NCBI GenBank assembly: GCA_020860385.1
Contig: JAJBUK010000070.1
Span: 1 to 33,804, forward strand
Origin: Clostridiales bacterium
GTDB taxonomy: Bacteria > Bacillota > Clostridia > Oscillospirales > Oscillospiraceae
Reading direction: 5' to 3'
DNA length: 33,804 bases
Under the pieces are notes generated by a model, which made no database searches, was not told the DNA's origin, and saw only the letters and a list, made by a program, of their open reading frames with translations. Below, one piece after another: positions 24,839-31,063 of this stretch; within the stretch, counting starts at the first letter, position 1; every line of letters begins with the position of its first letter. Both the position numbers and the translations under genes were made by a program.

Positions 24839-24867
24839 AATATAGCATTATCTTACATCAAAGTCAA
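24839..24867 (-). promoter_or_regulatory. Promoter of the GH3 gene
   Basis: Minus-strand TTGACT (24862-24867), a 17-bp spacer and TATATT (24839-24844), about 70 nt before the ATG. Confidence 0.75.
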
Positions 24868-25100
24868 TCACACATCGCGTACTCGGTCGTTTTCCTTTCG
24901 CATTTGGCGCGCCCCTCAGCGCATCAAAATCAGAAGCCGCCGCCTCCCCCGCCGCTTCCGGGGCCGGTGTACGTCCTCCATGTTTTCTGCGCCTGTCGGC
25001 CCTCCTCCGCCCCAGGCGAAGGCGGGCGGCAATTTTGCCGCCGTTTGGGGGCGGGACTCTGGCTGTCCGGCGGCAGGCAGCGGCGTCCCTGTGTCAGATT
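24868..25100. other. Gene-free GC-rich spacer upstream of the GH3 and Hsp20 promoters
   Basis: No credible gene is seen. The stretch is C/G-rich and holds an 18-bp palindrome (GGCGGCAA/TTGCCGCC at about 25025-25042). A minus-strand frame (24916-25158) is open but has no ribosome site and is low-complexity. Confidence 0.5.
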
Positions 25101-25127
25101 TTAGCACTCCATCTCTCTGACTGCTAA
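25101..25127 (+). promoter_or_regulatory. CIRCE operator (HrcA site) of the first Hsp20 gene
   Basis: TTAGCACTC, nine bases, then GACTGCTAA. The CIRCE consensus is TTAGCACTC-N9-GAGTGCTAA, so there is one mismatch. The palindrome extends outward (ATTTTAGCA/TGCTAAAAT). HrcA repression is expected. Confidence 0.9.
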
Positions 25128-25161
25128 AATCTTCACAAAAGTAACACAGTTCGTTCATGAT

Positions 25162-25190
25162 TTGTTCATAATCCCGGGGTATACTATAGA
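25162..25190 (+). promoter_or_regulatory. Candidate promoter of the first Hsp20 gene
   Basis: TTGTTC, 17 bp, TATAGA, about 46 nt before the ATG. A TATACT overlaps it at 25180. The CIRCE lies 35 nt upstream, so a promoter overlapping CIRCE is an alternative. Confidence 0.45.
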
Positions 25191-25202
25191 CAAATCAAAG
25201 GA

Positions 25203-25219
25203 GAACCCCTTGAGGGTTC
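25203..25219 (+). promoter_or_regulatory. 5'-UTR hairpin before the first Hsp20 ribosome site
   Basis: GAACCC-CTTGA-GGGTTC, immediately followed by the ribosome site GGAAAGGA. A hairpin with the same loop start and position occurs before the second Hsp20 gene. Confidence 0.6.
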
Positions 25220-25235
25220 GGAAAGGATGTTTATT

Positions 25236-25631
25236 ATGTATACTCTGATTTCCAATCGTCACACGAATAATTTTGACAATATGTTTTACGCCACGGAAAA
25301 CACCGTCCTCCCCTTCCGCACGGACTTGCAGGACACCGGCGACAGCTTCGTCCTGACCGCCGAACTGCCCGGCTTTGAGAAGGAGGACATCCACCTGTCG
25401 GTGAACGCAGGGGTCCTGACCATCGAGGCCCAGCACAGCACTGACCAGCAGCGGAACCAAAACGGCTGGGTGCTCCAGGAGCGGCACACCGGCTCCTATA
25501 GCCGCACCTTCACCCTGAACGACATTCAGGAGGACGCCATCACCGCCTCCTACAAGGACGGCATCCTGACCCTGACGCTGCCCAAGACAAGACCAGCAGC
25601 CCCCCAGCGCCGGGAAATCACCATCGGCTGA
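25236..25631 (+). CDS. Small heat shock protein Hsp20 (first copy)
   Basis: ATP-independent holdase chaperone, 131 aa. The alpha-crystallin domain spans about residues 25-125: PFRTDLQDTGDSFVLTAELPGFEKEDI, LTIEAQHS and YKDGILTLTLPK with the A/G-x-L signature. A C-terminal I-x-I motif (ITI) would dock into neighbouring subunits. The ATG at 25236 is chosen because AAAGGA lies 8 nt before it and it aligns with the second copy; an ATG at 25227 overlaps the ribosome site. The two copies are near-identical across the core and differ at the N-terminus, so they are tandem duplicates with divergent oligomerisation arms. A CIRCE operator lies about 110 nt upstream. Confidence 0.93.
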   Translation: MYTLISNRHTNNFDNMFYATENTVLPFRTDLQDTGDSFVLTAELPGFEKEDIHLSVNAGVLTIEAQHSTDQQRNQNGWVLQERHTGSYSRTFTLNDIQEDAITASYKDGILTLTLPKTRPAAPQRREITIG

Positions 25632-25637
25632 ACCGCC

Positions 25638-25678
25638 TGTCCCCCTTCCGCCCTCCCTCGCCGGAGGGCAGGGGGACG
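25638..25678 (+). terminator. GC hairpin after the first Hsp20 gene
   Basis: GTCCCCCT/AGGGGGAC enclosing GCCCTCC/GGAGGGC. It is a strong stem but has no U-tract, so it may stabilise the 3' end or attenuate rather than fully terminate. Confidence 0.55.
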
Positions 25679-25694
25679 ACAGCTTGCCCCAGTG

Positions 25695-25721
25695 TTAGCA
25701 CTCCACAGAATCTATTGCTAA
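25695..25721 (+). promoter_or_regulatory. CIRCE-like operator of the second Hsp20 gene
   Basis: TTAGCACTC, nine bases, then TATTGCTAA. The left half is perfect and the right half matches 7 of 9, so HrcA binding may be weaker than at the first copy. Confidence 0.75.
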
Positions 25722-25756
25722 GAAATTCTCAAACAAAAATCAAATCATTTGTCAGC

Positions 25757-25771
25757 GCCCCCTTGCGGGGC
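25757..25771 (+). promoter_or_regulatory. 5'-UTR hairpin before the second Hsp20 ribosome site
   Basis: GCCCC-CTTGC-GGGGC, followed within 3 nt by GAAAGGAAG. The stem sequence differs from the first copy's, but size, loop start (CTTG) and position are kept. Confidence 0.55.
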
Positions 25772-25789
25772 CAGAAAGGAAGTATTATA

Positions 25790-26203
25790 ATGTATCGCAT
25801 GATTACCCGCCGTATGAACGACTTTGACCGCCTTTGGAACGCCTTCGACGCTCCGTTTTACACCGATGAAACCAGCGCCATCCCCTTCCGGGCAGACCTG
25901 CAGGACACCGGCGACAGCTTCATCCTCACCGCTGAGCTGCCCGGCTTTGACAAGGAGGACATTCACCTCTCCGTGGACGCAGGCGTCCTGACCATCGAGG
26001 CCCAGCACAGCGCCAACCAGCAGCAGAACCAAAACGGCTGGGTGCTCCAGGAACGACACACCGGCTCCTACAGCCGCACCTTCACCCTGAACGACATTCA
26101 GGAGAACGCCATCACCGCCGCCTACAGGAACGGCATCCTGACCCTGACGCTGCCCAAGGCAAGACCGGCTGCGCCCCAACGCCGGGAAATCAACATCTGC
26201 TAA
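25790..26203 (+). CDS. Small heat shock protein Hsp20 (second copy)
   Basis: A 137-aa Hsp20 holdase. It begins MYRMITRRMNDFDRLWNAFDAPFY, which is closer to the standard Clostridial Hsp20 N-terminus than that of the first copy. The alpha-crystallin domain (about 30-130) contains PGFDKEDIHLSVDAGVLTIEA, RNGILTLTLPK and the C-terminal INI motif. GAAAGGAAG lies about 8 nt before the ATG. Core sequence is almost the same as the upstream copy, with clustered changes (EKED/DKED, YKDG/YRNG), which is consistent with duplication. Each copy has its own CIRCE-type operator, so both should respond to HrcA, possibly to different extents. Confidence 0.94.
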   Translation: MYRMITRRMNDFDRLWNAFDAPFYTDETSAIPFRADLQDTGDSFILTAELPGFDKEDIHLSVDAGVLTIEAQHSANQQQNQNGWVLQERHTGSYSRTFTLNDIQENAITAAYRNGILTLTLPKARPAAPQRREINIC

Positions 26204-26210
26204 ACCGTGA

Positions 26211-26248
26211 GGACGCGGAGGGGCCGGTTCCCCTCCGCGTCCTTTCCC
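26211..26248 (+). terminator. Terminator between the second Hsp20 gene and clpB
   Basis: GGACGCGGAGGGG and CCCCTCCGCGTCC are perfect 13-bp arms with a 6-nt loop, followed by TTTCCCTTT. The interrupted T-tract may let some transcription run on into clpB, which has no obvious promoter of its own. Confidence 0.75.
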
Positions 26249-26285
26249 TTTGCCAAACCTGCTGATGCAGAAGAGAGGTATCATT

Positions 26286-28880
26286 ATGGCTCAGAAAAAT
26301 TTAACACAAAAATCCCAGGAGGCCCTGCAATCCGCCCAGCTCTGCGCGGACGAGTACGGCAACTGCCAAATCGAGCAGGCCCACCTGCTTTACGCCCTGC
26401 TGGACCAGGAGGGCGGGCTGATTCCCCAGCTGGTGTCCAGCATGGGGCCGGACCCGGACAGCCTGAAAGCCGCCCTCCGGGCCCAAATCGAGCAGCTCCC
26501 CAAGGTCAGCTACGGCAACCGGGAGCAGGGCAAGGTCTACATCGCCAAGGATGTGGACAAGGCCCTCACCGCCGCCGACCAGTCCGCCACCCAGATGAAG
26601 GACGAGTATATCTCCGTGGAGCATTTGTTCCTGGGGCTGCTGGACGCGGCCAACAGCAGCCTGAAAAAGCTGTTCCAGACCTACCGGCTCACCAAGGAGA
26701 AGGCGCTGGAGGCCCTGTCCAAAATCCGGGGCAACCAGCGGGTCACCTCGGAGACGCCGGAGGACACCTATGACGCCCTGAAAAAGTACGGCACCGACCT
26801 GGTGGAGCGGGCCAGAGCCAACAAGCTGGACCCGGTCATCGGACGGGACGATGAGATTCGGAACGTCATCCGCATCCTGTCCCGCAAGACGAAAAATAAC
26901 CCCGTCCTCATCGGCGAACCGGGCGTGGGCAAGACCGCCGTGGTGGAGGGGCTGGCCCAGCGTATCGTCCGGGGGGACGTGCCCAAGAGCTTACAGGACA
27001 AGACCATCTTCTCCCTGGACATGGGGGCGCTGATTGCCGGCGCCAAGTACCGGGGCGAGTTTGAGGAGCGGCTGAAAGCCGTCCTGAACGAGGTAAAGAA
27101 GAGTGACGGCAAGATTTTGCTCTTCATTGACGAACTGCACACCATCGTCGGCGCAGGCAAGACGGAAGGCAGCATGGACGCAGGCAACCTGCTGAAACCC
27201 ATGCTGGCCCGGGGCGAGCTGCACTGCATCGGCGCGACCACCCTGAACGAGTACCGCCAGTATATTGAGAAGGACGCCGCCCTGGAACGGCGGTTCCAGC
27301 CCGTCATGGTGAACGAGCCCAGCGTGGAGGACACCATCGCCATCCTCCGGGGCTTGAAGGAGCGGTACGAGGTCTATCACGGCGTCAAAATCCAGGACAA
27401 CGCCATCATCGCCGCCGCCACTCTGTCCAACCGCTATATCACTGACCGGTTCCTGCCGGACAAGGCCATCGACCTCATCGACGAGGCCTGCGCCCTGATT
27501 CGGACGGAGATGGACAGTATGCCCACGGAACTGGACGTGATCTCCCGTCGCATCACCCAACACGAAATCGAGGAGGCCGCCCTGAAAAAGGAGGACGACA
27601 AGCTCTCCCAGGAGCGGCTGGCTCAGCTCCAGGAGGAACTGGCCGAGATGCGGGAGGAGTTCAACGCCAAGAAGGCCCAGTGGGAGAACGAGAAGGACGC
27701 CATCACCAAGGTGCAGAAGCTCCGGGAGGACATCGAAAAGGCTAAGCAGGATTTGGAGCTTGCCCGCCGGGAGGGCGACTACGGCAAGGCCGGTGAACTG
27801 CAATACGGCAAGCTGCCGGAACTGCAAAAGGCGCTGGACGCCGAGGAAGCGGTGGCCGCCCAGGGCAAACGCCGCAGCCTCCTCCGGGACAGGGTAACGG
27901 AGGATGAGATTTGCCGCATCATCGAGCGGTGGACGGGTATCCCCGTGGCCAAACTCCAGGAGAGCGAGCGGGAGAAGCTGCTCCATTTGGACACTATCCT
28001 GCACAAACGGGTCATTGGCCAGGACGAGGCGGTGCAGAGCGTCTGCGAGGCCATCATCCGCTCCCGGGCGGGCATCCAGGACCCCAACCGCCCCATCGGC
28101 TCCTTCCTGTTCCTGGGCCCCACCGGCGTGGGCAAGACGGAGCTGGCCAAGACCCTGGCGGAGGCCCTGTTCGACAGCGAGAAGAACATGGTGCGTATCG
28201 ACATGAGCGAGTATATGGAGAAGTACTCCGTCTCCCGGCTCATCGGCGCCCCTCCCGGCTATGTGGGCTACGAGGAGGGCGGCCAGCTTACCGAGGCCGT
28301 CCGCCGGAAGCCCTACTCTGTGGTGCTGTTTGACGAGGTGGAGAAGGCCCACCCGGACGTGTTCAACGTGCTGCTCCAGGTGCTGGACGACGGCCGCATC
28401 ACCGACAGCCAGGGCCGCACCGTGGACTTCAAGAACACCATCATCATCCTGACCTCCAACCTGGGCAGTCAAATCCTGCTGGACGGCATTAACGAAAACG
28501 GTGACATCTCGGACAGCGCCCGTTCAGAAGTAGAGGCCCTGCTGAAACGCTCCTTCCGTCCGGAATTTCTGAATCGGCTGGACGAAATCGTCTTCTACAA
28601 GCCCCTGACCAGGGACAATATCACTGGCATTGTGGATTTGCAGGTGGACGCCCTGAACCGCCGCCTGGAGGATAAGCAGCTCAGCGTGATCCTGACCCCC
28701 GCCGCCAAGGACTTCATTGTGGAGGAAAGCTACGACCCCGCCTTCGGCGCGCGGCCCCTCCGCCGGTACGTCCAGCATACGGTGGAGACCCTCATCAGCC
28801 GGAAGATTCTGGAGGACGACGTGGCCCCCGGCACCACCATGACCATCGATGTCATGGGCGGGGCGCTGGGTGTGCGGTAA
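26286..28880 (+). CDS. clpB: ATP-dependent disaggregase ClpB
   Basis: Hexameric AAA+ chaperone that pulls proteins out of aggregates together with DnaK and small Hsps. The 864-aa length is normal. Domains: N-terminal Clp_N repeats (1-150), AAA-1 with Walker A GEPGVGKT (210-217) and Walker [11 protein letters not shown], a Glu/Lys-rich coiled-coil M-domain (about 405-530) that distinguishes ClpB from ClpC, and AAA-2 with GPTGVGKT (611-618) and [10 protein letters not shown]. No ClpP-binding loop is evident. GAGAGG lies about 7 nt before the ATG at 26286; the upstream in-frame ATG lacks this. Its place directly after two Hsp20 genes fits cooperation, since small Hsps hold substrates for ClpB. 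Confidence 0.97.
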   Translation: MAQKNLTQKSQEALQSAQLCADEYGNCQIEQAHLLYALLDQEGGLIPQLVSSMGPDPDSLKAALRAQIEQLPKVSYGNREQGKVYIAKDVDKALTAADQSATQMKDEYISVEHLFLGLLDAANSSLKKLFQTYRLTKEKALEALSKIRGNQRVTSETPEDTYDALKKYGTDLVERARANKLDPVIGRDDEIRNVIRILSRKTKNNPVLIGEPGVGKTAVVEGLAQRIVRGDVPKSLQDKTIFSLDMGALIAGAKYRGEFEERLKAVLNEVKKSDGKILLFIDELHTIVGAGKTEGSMDAGNLLKPMLARGELHCIGATTLNEYRQYIEKDAALERRFQPVMVNEPSVEDTIAILRGLKERYEVYHGVKIQDNAIIAAATLSNRYITDRFLPDKAIDLIDEACALIRTEMDSMPTELDVISRRITQHEIEEAALKKEDDKLSQERLAQLQEELAEMREEFNAKKAQWENEKDAITKVQKLREDIEKAKQDLELARREGDYGKAGELQYGKLPELQKALDAEEAVAAQGKRRSLLRDRVTEDEICRIIERWTGIPVAKLQESEREKLLHLDTILHKRVIGQDEAVQSVCEAIIRSRAGIQDPNRPIGSFLFLGPTGVGKTELAKTLAEALFDSEKNMVRIDMSEYMEKYSVSRLIGAPPGYVGYEEGGQLTEAVRRKPYSVVLFDEVEKAHPDVFNVLLQVLDDGRITDSQGRTVDFKNTIIILTSNLGSQILLDGINENGDISDSARSEVEALLKRSFRPEFLNRLDEIVFYKPLTRDNITGIVDLQVDALNRRLEDKQLSVILTPAAKDFIVEESYDPAFGARPLRRYVQHTVETLISRKILEDDVAPGTTMTIDVMGGALGVR

Positions 28881-28911
28881 ACGCAGCCTGAAAAAGCATA
28901 TCAGCGCAGGA

Positions 28912-28944
28912 AAAGGCGCGGCGGTCTGACGACTGCCGCGCCCT
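28912..28944 (-). terminator. Terminator after the sdpI region (also downstream of clpB)
   Basis: GGCGCGGC-GGTC and GACT-GCCGCGCC form a 12-bp stem with one G-U. The minus strand continues with T4. It lies between the convergent clpB and sdpI genes. Confidence 0.7.
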
Positions 28945-28946
28945 GT

Positions 28947-29071
28947 TCAGCTTCGTTTGTGATAGAATTTTCGATAGTACAGCAGCCCGGAGAGTACGGC
29001 AGGAATCCCAATCCACAGCAGGAAAATCGTCACTGTCAGCACTTCAAAGGATTTCATCACGGGAATCCCCC
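28947..29071 (-). pseudogene. Frameshifted C-terminal end of SdpI
   Basis: In the other frame, directly beyond a G5 run (plus-strand 29067-29071), the sequence reads GIPVMKSFEVLTV, then a final membrane helix (IFLLWIGIPAVLSGLLYY), then a basic tail RKFYHKRS. This is how SdpI proteins normally end. Removing one G joins it cleanly to the upstream SdpI frame, giving about 200 aa against 207 in Bacillus. An ATG overlaps the upstream stop (GATGAAATCCTTTGA), so translational coupling of a separate 37-aa peptide is a less likely alternative. Confidence 0.65.
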
Positions 29072-29550
29072 AGCAGATAGACCAGCACCAGTGGCAAAGA
29101 GAGATACCCCAAAATGCGGTGAGCAACAATCCAGGTCTCATCATCCGCCACCGTCCAGGGAAGCCGCAGTCCGGTATGGGAACTGCGGGGCAGCTTCGGT
29201 GCAACATTCCCGCCAAACAGCATGACAATGCACACAATGCAGGCGGCCAGCGTTCGCTCCGCCTGTTCGGACAGGACGATTTTTCCCGTTTCCGTCAGCA
29301 CAATGATTACCACGCAACCAATCAGCATGACTACGCTGAACACCGTGACCAGCCGCAGAGTGTTCAATTTAGGATGTCCATCGGGCAAGTCGGTCAGTTC
29401 ACCCAGATGGCGATAGAGTACCGCTACCGCCGCCAAAAGCGCCGCCGCCATCAGCAAAAAGCCTGCCATCTGATTGGGAAGCGCCAGCCCAAGTACCAGA
29501 GCCACCACACACAGCAGCCGAATCAAAATCTGTGCCTTACTCCATTTCAC
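29044..29550 (-). CDS. SdpI-family membrane protein, probably truncated by a frameshift
   Basis: A 168-aa membrane protein with five helices visible. The SdpI signature is clear: GGNVAPKLPRSSHTGLRLPW followed by TVADDETWIVAHR, matching the RTPWT-x-x-x-E-x-W-x-x-x-x-R block of Bacillus SdpI. SdpI gives immunity to the SdpC toxin and tethers the repressor SdpR at the membrane when the toxin is bound. Here the frame ends early as GDSRDEIL, just after a G5 run, and the expected last helix is found in the next frame (28947-29071). The GTG start overlaps the end of the SdpR-like gene by 14 nt, as expected for a coupled pair. No sdpABC-like toxin genes are in the window. Confidence 0.85.
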   Translation of the reverse strand: MKWSKAQILIRLLCVVALVLGLALPNQMAGFLLMAAALLAAVAVLYRHLGELTDLPDGHPKLNTLRLVTVFSVVMLIGCVVIIVLTETGKIVLSEQAERTLAACIVCIVMLFGGNVAPKLPRSSHTGLRLPWTVADDETWIVAHRILGYLSLPLVLVYLLGDSRDEIL

Positions 29551-29833
29551 AGGCTTTTTCCCCTCCCTCCGGTGCCTTGCCCAGCAACCCGGTCAACTCC
29601 ACATACAATTCCTCCATGACGGAGAGGTTCAGGGAATAGATGATTTGATTGGCCTTGCGGGTGGCTGTAACGATTTCCGCCCGTTTCAACACGTCCAGGT
29701 GCCTGGAAACGGAGGGCTGAGAGATGTCAAATTGCTCCGCGATTTCCCCGGCGCTGAGATTTTTCCACCGCAGCAGACGAATGATTTCCCGACGGTAGGG
29801 GTTGGCCAGGGCTTGGAAAAAGTCATCCTTCAT
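29537..29833 (-). CDS. ArsR-family repressor, SdpR-like
   Basis: A 98-aa winged-helix repressor. The N-terminus FFQALANPYRREIIRLLR and the helix-turn-helix AGEIAEQFDISQPSVSRHLDVLKRAEIV closely resemble Bacillus SdpR. It lacks the Cys metal-binding box of metal-sensing ArsR proteins, since its only Cys is near the C-terminus. In Bacillus, SdpR represses its own sdpRI operon and is pulled to the membrane by toxin-bound SdpI. GGGAGG lies 8 nt before the ATG. A perfect palindrome between the -35 and -10 of its promoter is the obvious autoregulatory operator. Confidence 0.9.
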   Translation of the reverse strand: MKDDFFQALANPYRREIIRLLRWKNLSAGEIAEQFDISQPSVSRHLDVLKRAEIVTATRKANQIIYSLNLSVMEELYVELTGLLGKAPEGGEKACEME

Positions 29834-29863
29834 GGGATGCGCCTCCCTTCCTCTATATATTCT

Positions 29864-29892
29864 ATTATAGCTATATAGCTATAATTTGTCAA
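29864..29892 (-). promoter_or_regulatory. Consensus promoter with palindromic operator for the sdpR-sdpI pair
   Basis: Minus-strand TTGACA (29887-29892), 17 bp, TATAAT (29864-29869): both hexamers are perfect. A perfect 22-bp palindrome (arms ATTATAGCTAT, 29864-29885) covers the -10 and spacer. A second palindrome CAAGCGCTTG (29890-29899) overlaps the -35. Confidence 0.9.
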
Positions 29893-29902
29893 GCGCTTGT
29901 GC

Positions 29903-29942
29903 AAAAAAAGGCCCCCGCCCGGTATCACCCGGGCGAAGGGCC
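29903..29942 (-). terminator. Terminator after mntP
   Basis: Minus-strand stem GGCCC..CGCCCGGG / CCGGGCGGGGGCC with a TGATA loop, followed by T7. Confidence 0.85.
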
Positions 29943-29970
29943 GCCGTTACAGTGATTCAGTTTTTCTGCT

Positions 29971-30558
29971 TCACCCGATAAAATGCTCCACCAGTATCCT
30001 GACCCCCAGCAGGATCAAAATGATACCGCCGGCCAGCTCTGCCTTCTTCTCGTACCGGCTGCCAAAGACATTGCCCACCCGCACGCCAATCATGGACAGC
30101 AGGAAGGTGGTGATGCCGATGAGGACGCAGCCCAGCACCGTGTTGGCCAGCACGCTCCAGCTGGCTATCAACTCCACGTTGACGCAGGTGAAGGTAACCC
30201 CCACCGCCAGGGCGTCGATGCCGGTGGCAATGGCCATCATGCACATCTCCCCGGCAGCCAGGCTGCCGTTGGCCTCCTCTGTTTCCTTCCCCAGGGCCTC
30301 CCGCACCATGTTGCCGCCGATCAGCAGCAGCAGGCCGAAGGCAATCCAGGGGGCGATGGCGTCGATATACCGCTCAAAGCGGCTGGACAGGGCATAGCCG
30401 ATCATAGGCATCAGGAACTGGAAGCCGCCGAACCAGGCCCCCACAATGAGCTGGGCCTTGAACGTCAGTTTGTTCAGGGCCAGGCCCTTGCAGACGGAGA
30501 CGGCGAAGGCGTCCATGGAAAGCCCTACGGCCAGCAGCAACAGCGACAGTAAATCCAT
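29971..30558 (-). CDS. mntP: Manganese efflux pump MntP
   Basis: Six-helix exporter that removes excess Mn2+ from the cytoplasm, 195 aa (typical 180-195). The two halves each carry the family repeat with a membrane Asp: LAVGLSMDAFAVSVCKGL near the start and MAIATGIDALAVGVTF in the middle. GGAGG precedes the ATG. The long 5' leader holds a yybP-ykoY-type manganese riboswitch with a terminator, so Mn2+ should switch the gene on; this supports the function independently of the protein sequence. It is monocistronic. Confidence 0.96.
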   Translation of the reverse strand: MDLLSLLLLAVGLSMDAFAVSVCKGLALNKLTFKAQLIVGAWFGGFQFLMPMIGYALSSRFERYIDAIAPWIAFGLLLLIGGNMVREALGKETEEANGSLAAGEMCMMAIATGIDALAVGVTFTCVNVELIASWSVLANTVLGCVLIGITTFLLSMIGVRVGNVFGSRYEKKAELAGGIILILLGVRILVEHFIG

Positions 30559-30589
30559 TTTTTAATTCCTCCAGTGGGGCGCACGGCGC

Positions 30590-30617
30590 AAAAAACGGCG
30601 GGCAAGGCTGCCCGCCG
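30590..30617 (-). terminator. Riboswitch-linked terminator in the mntP leader
   Basis: Minus-strand CGGCGGGCA/TGCCCGCCG, 9 perfect base pairs followed by T6, about 30 nt before the mntP start. It is the likely expression platform of the riboswitch. Confidence 0.85.
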
Positions 30618-30660
30618 CTGACGTTGAGGGTAAAAAACAGACCCATTGCGCGGCAAAAGC

Positions 30661-30757
30661 AGCACATGAGTCTCATCATTGAGGAGGCAAGCCAGGCGCT
30701 CATCACACCAGTATGTTGACTTGCCGCGCCCGCCGGGCGCCGACTACTCCCTCATAT
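30661..30757 (-). ncRNA. yybP-ykoY (Mn2+) riboswitch aptamer
   Basis: The minus-strand leader contains the family's key elements: GGGAGTAG near the 5' side, then GGCAAGTCAACATACTGG and CGCCTGGCTTGCC, with GGCAAG/CTTGCC pairing. Flanking ATATGAG/CTCATGT forms the closing stem. Position upstream of mntP and the following terminator fit Mn2+-dependent antitermination. Confidence 0.85.
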
Positions 30758-30767
30758 CTTAATTCTG

Positions 30768-30797
30768 ATTGTAACAGCTTTCCCGGCAGTTAGTCAA
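30768..30797 (-). promoter_or_regulatory. Promoter of mntP
   Basis: Minus-strand TTGACT (30792-30797), 18 bp, TACAAT (30768-30773). It lies just upstream of the riboswitch. Confidence 0.75.
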
Positions 30798-30850
30798 TCG
30801 TAACTTTGATTTTCCCCCGTTTTTGCAATTCTTCAGCCAAAAAAAAACGG

Positions 30851-30879
30851 TTGACAAATCGGGAAGTTGATGGTACTTT
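30851..30879 (+). promoter_or_regulatory. Promoter of fhs
   Basis: A perfect TTGACA (30851-30856), 17 bp, TACTTT (30874-30879). Transcription would begin at the edge of the riboswitch, about 180 nt before the fhs start. Confidence 0.7.
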
Positions 30880-30881
30880 AA

Positions 30882-30956
30882 GGGTAGCCATATGACTGAC
30901 GGAAGTGGATGGAACCACAGGGAATATGGTGGGAACTGTGCCGACCGTCTGGGCCA
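30882..30956 (+). ncRNA. Probable ZTP (pfl) riboswitch
   Basis: The fhs leader matches the ZTP class in order and spacing. GGGTAGCCATATGACTGACG comes first, and its CATAT pairs with ATATG further on. Next come TGGATGGAACCACAGGG, then the 3' domain GCCGACCGTCTGGGC, close to the class hallmark GCCGCCUGGGC. ZTP riboswitches commonly control folate one-carbon genes including fhs. An overlapping terminator follows. Confidence 0.75.
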
Positions 30957-30982
30957 ATGTTGGTCTGGGGGGCTGGCTTTTT
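30941..30982 (+). terminator. Terminator of the fhs-leader riboswitch
   Basis: The CGTCTGGGCCAA stretch of the aptamer can instead pair with TTGGTCTGGGG (several G-U pairs), followed by GGCTGGC and T5. Because aptamer and terminator share bases, ligand binding should favour readthrough. Confidence 0.65.
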
Positions 30983-31015
30983 CCGTTTCAGGACGGAACC
31001 GCCGCAGCGCCTCAG

Positions 31016-31043
31016 ACAGTCACATATGAACAGTCACATATGA
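31016..31043 (+). repeat. Tandem 14-bp duplication in the fhs leader
   Basis: Two exact adjacent copies of ACAGTCACATATGA, between the riboswitch terminator and the ribosome site. Confidence 0.85.
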
Positions 31044-31063
31044 TGAGAAAGGTGGAGCCTCCC

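Noticed and set aside
24916-25158. 80-aa minus-strand frame beginning MNELCYFCEDFSS
   Set aside because: Crosses the CIRCE operator, has no ribosome site and turns into Pro/Gly/Arg low complexity.
25203-25790. Hsp20 leaders as ROSE or fourU RNA thermometers
   Set aside because: No U-rich element pairing with the ribosome sites is visible; the hairpins lie just upstream and leave the sites free.
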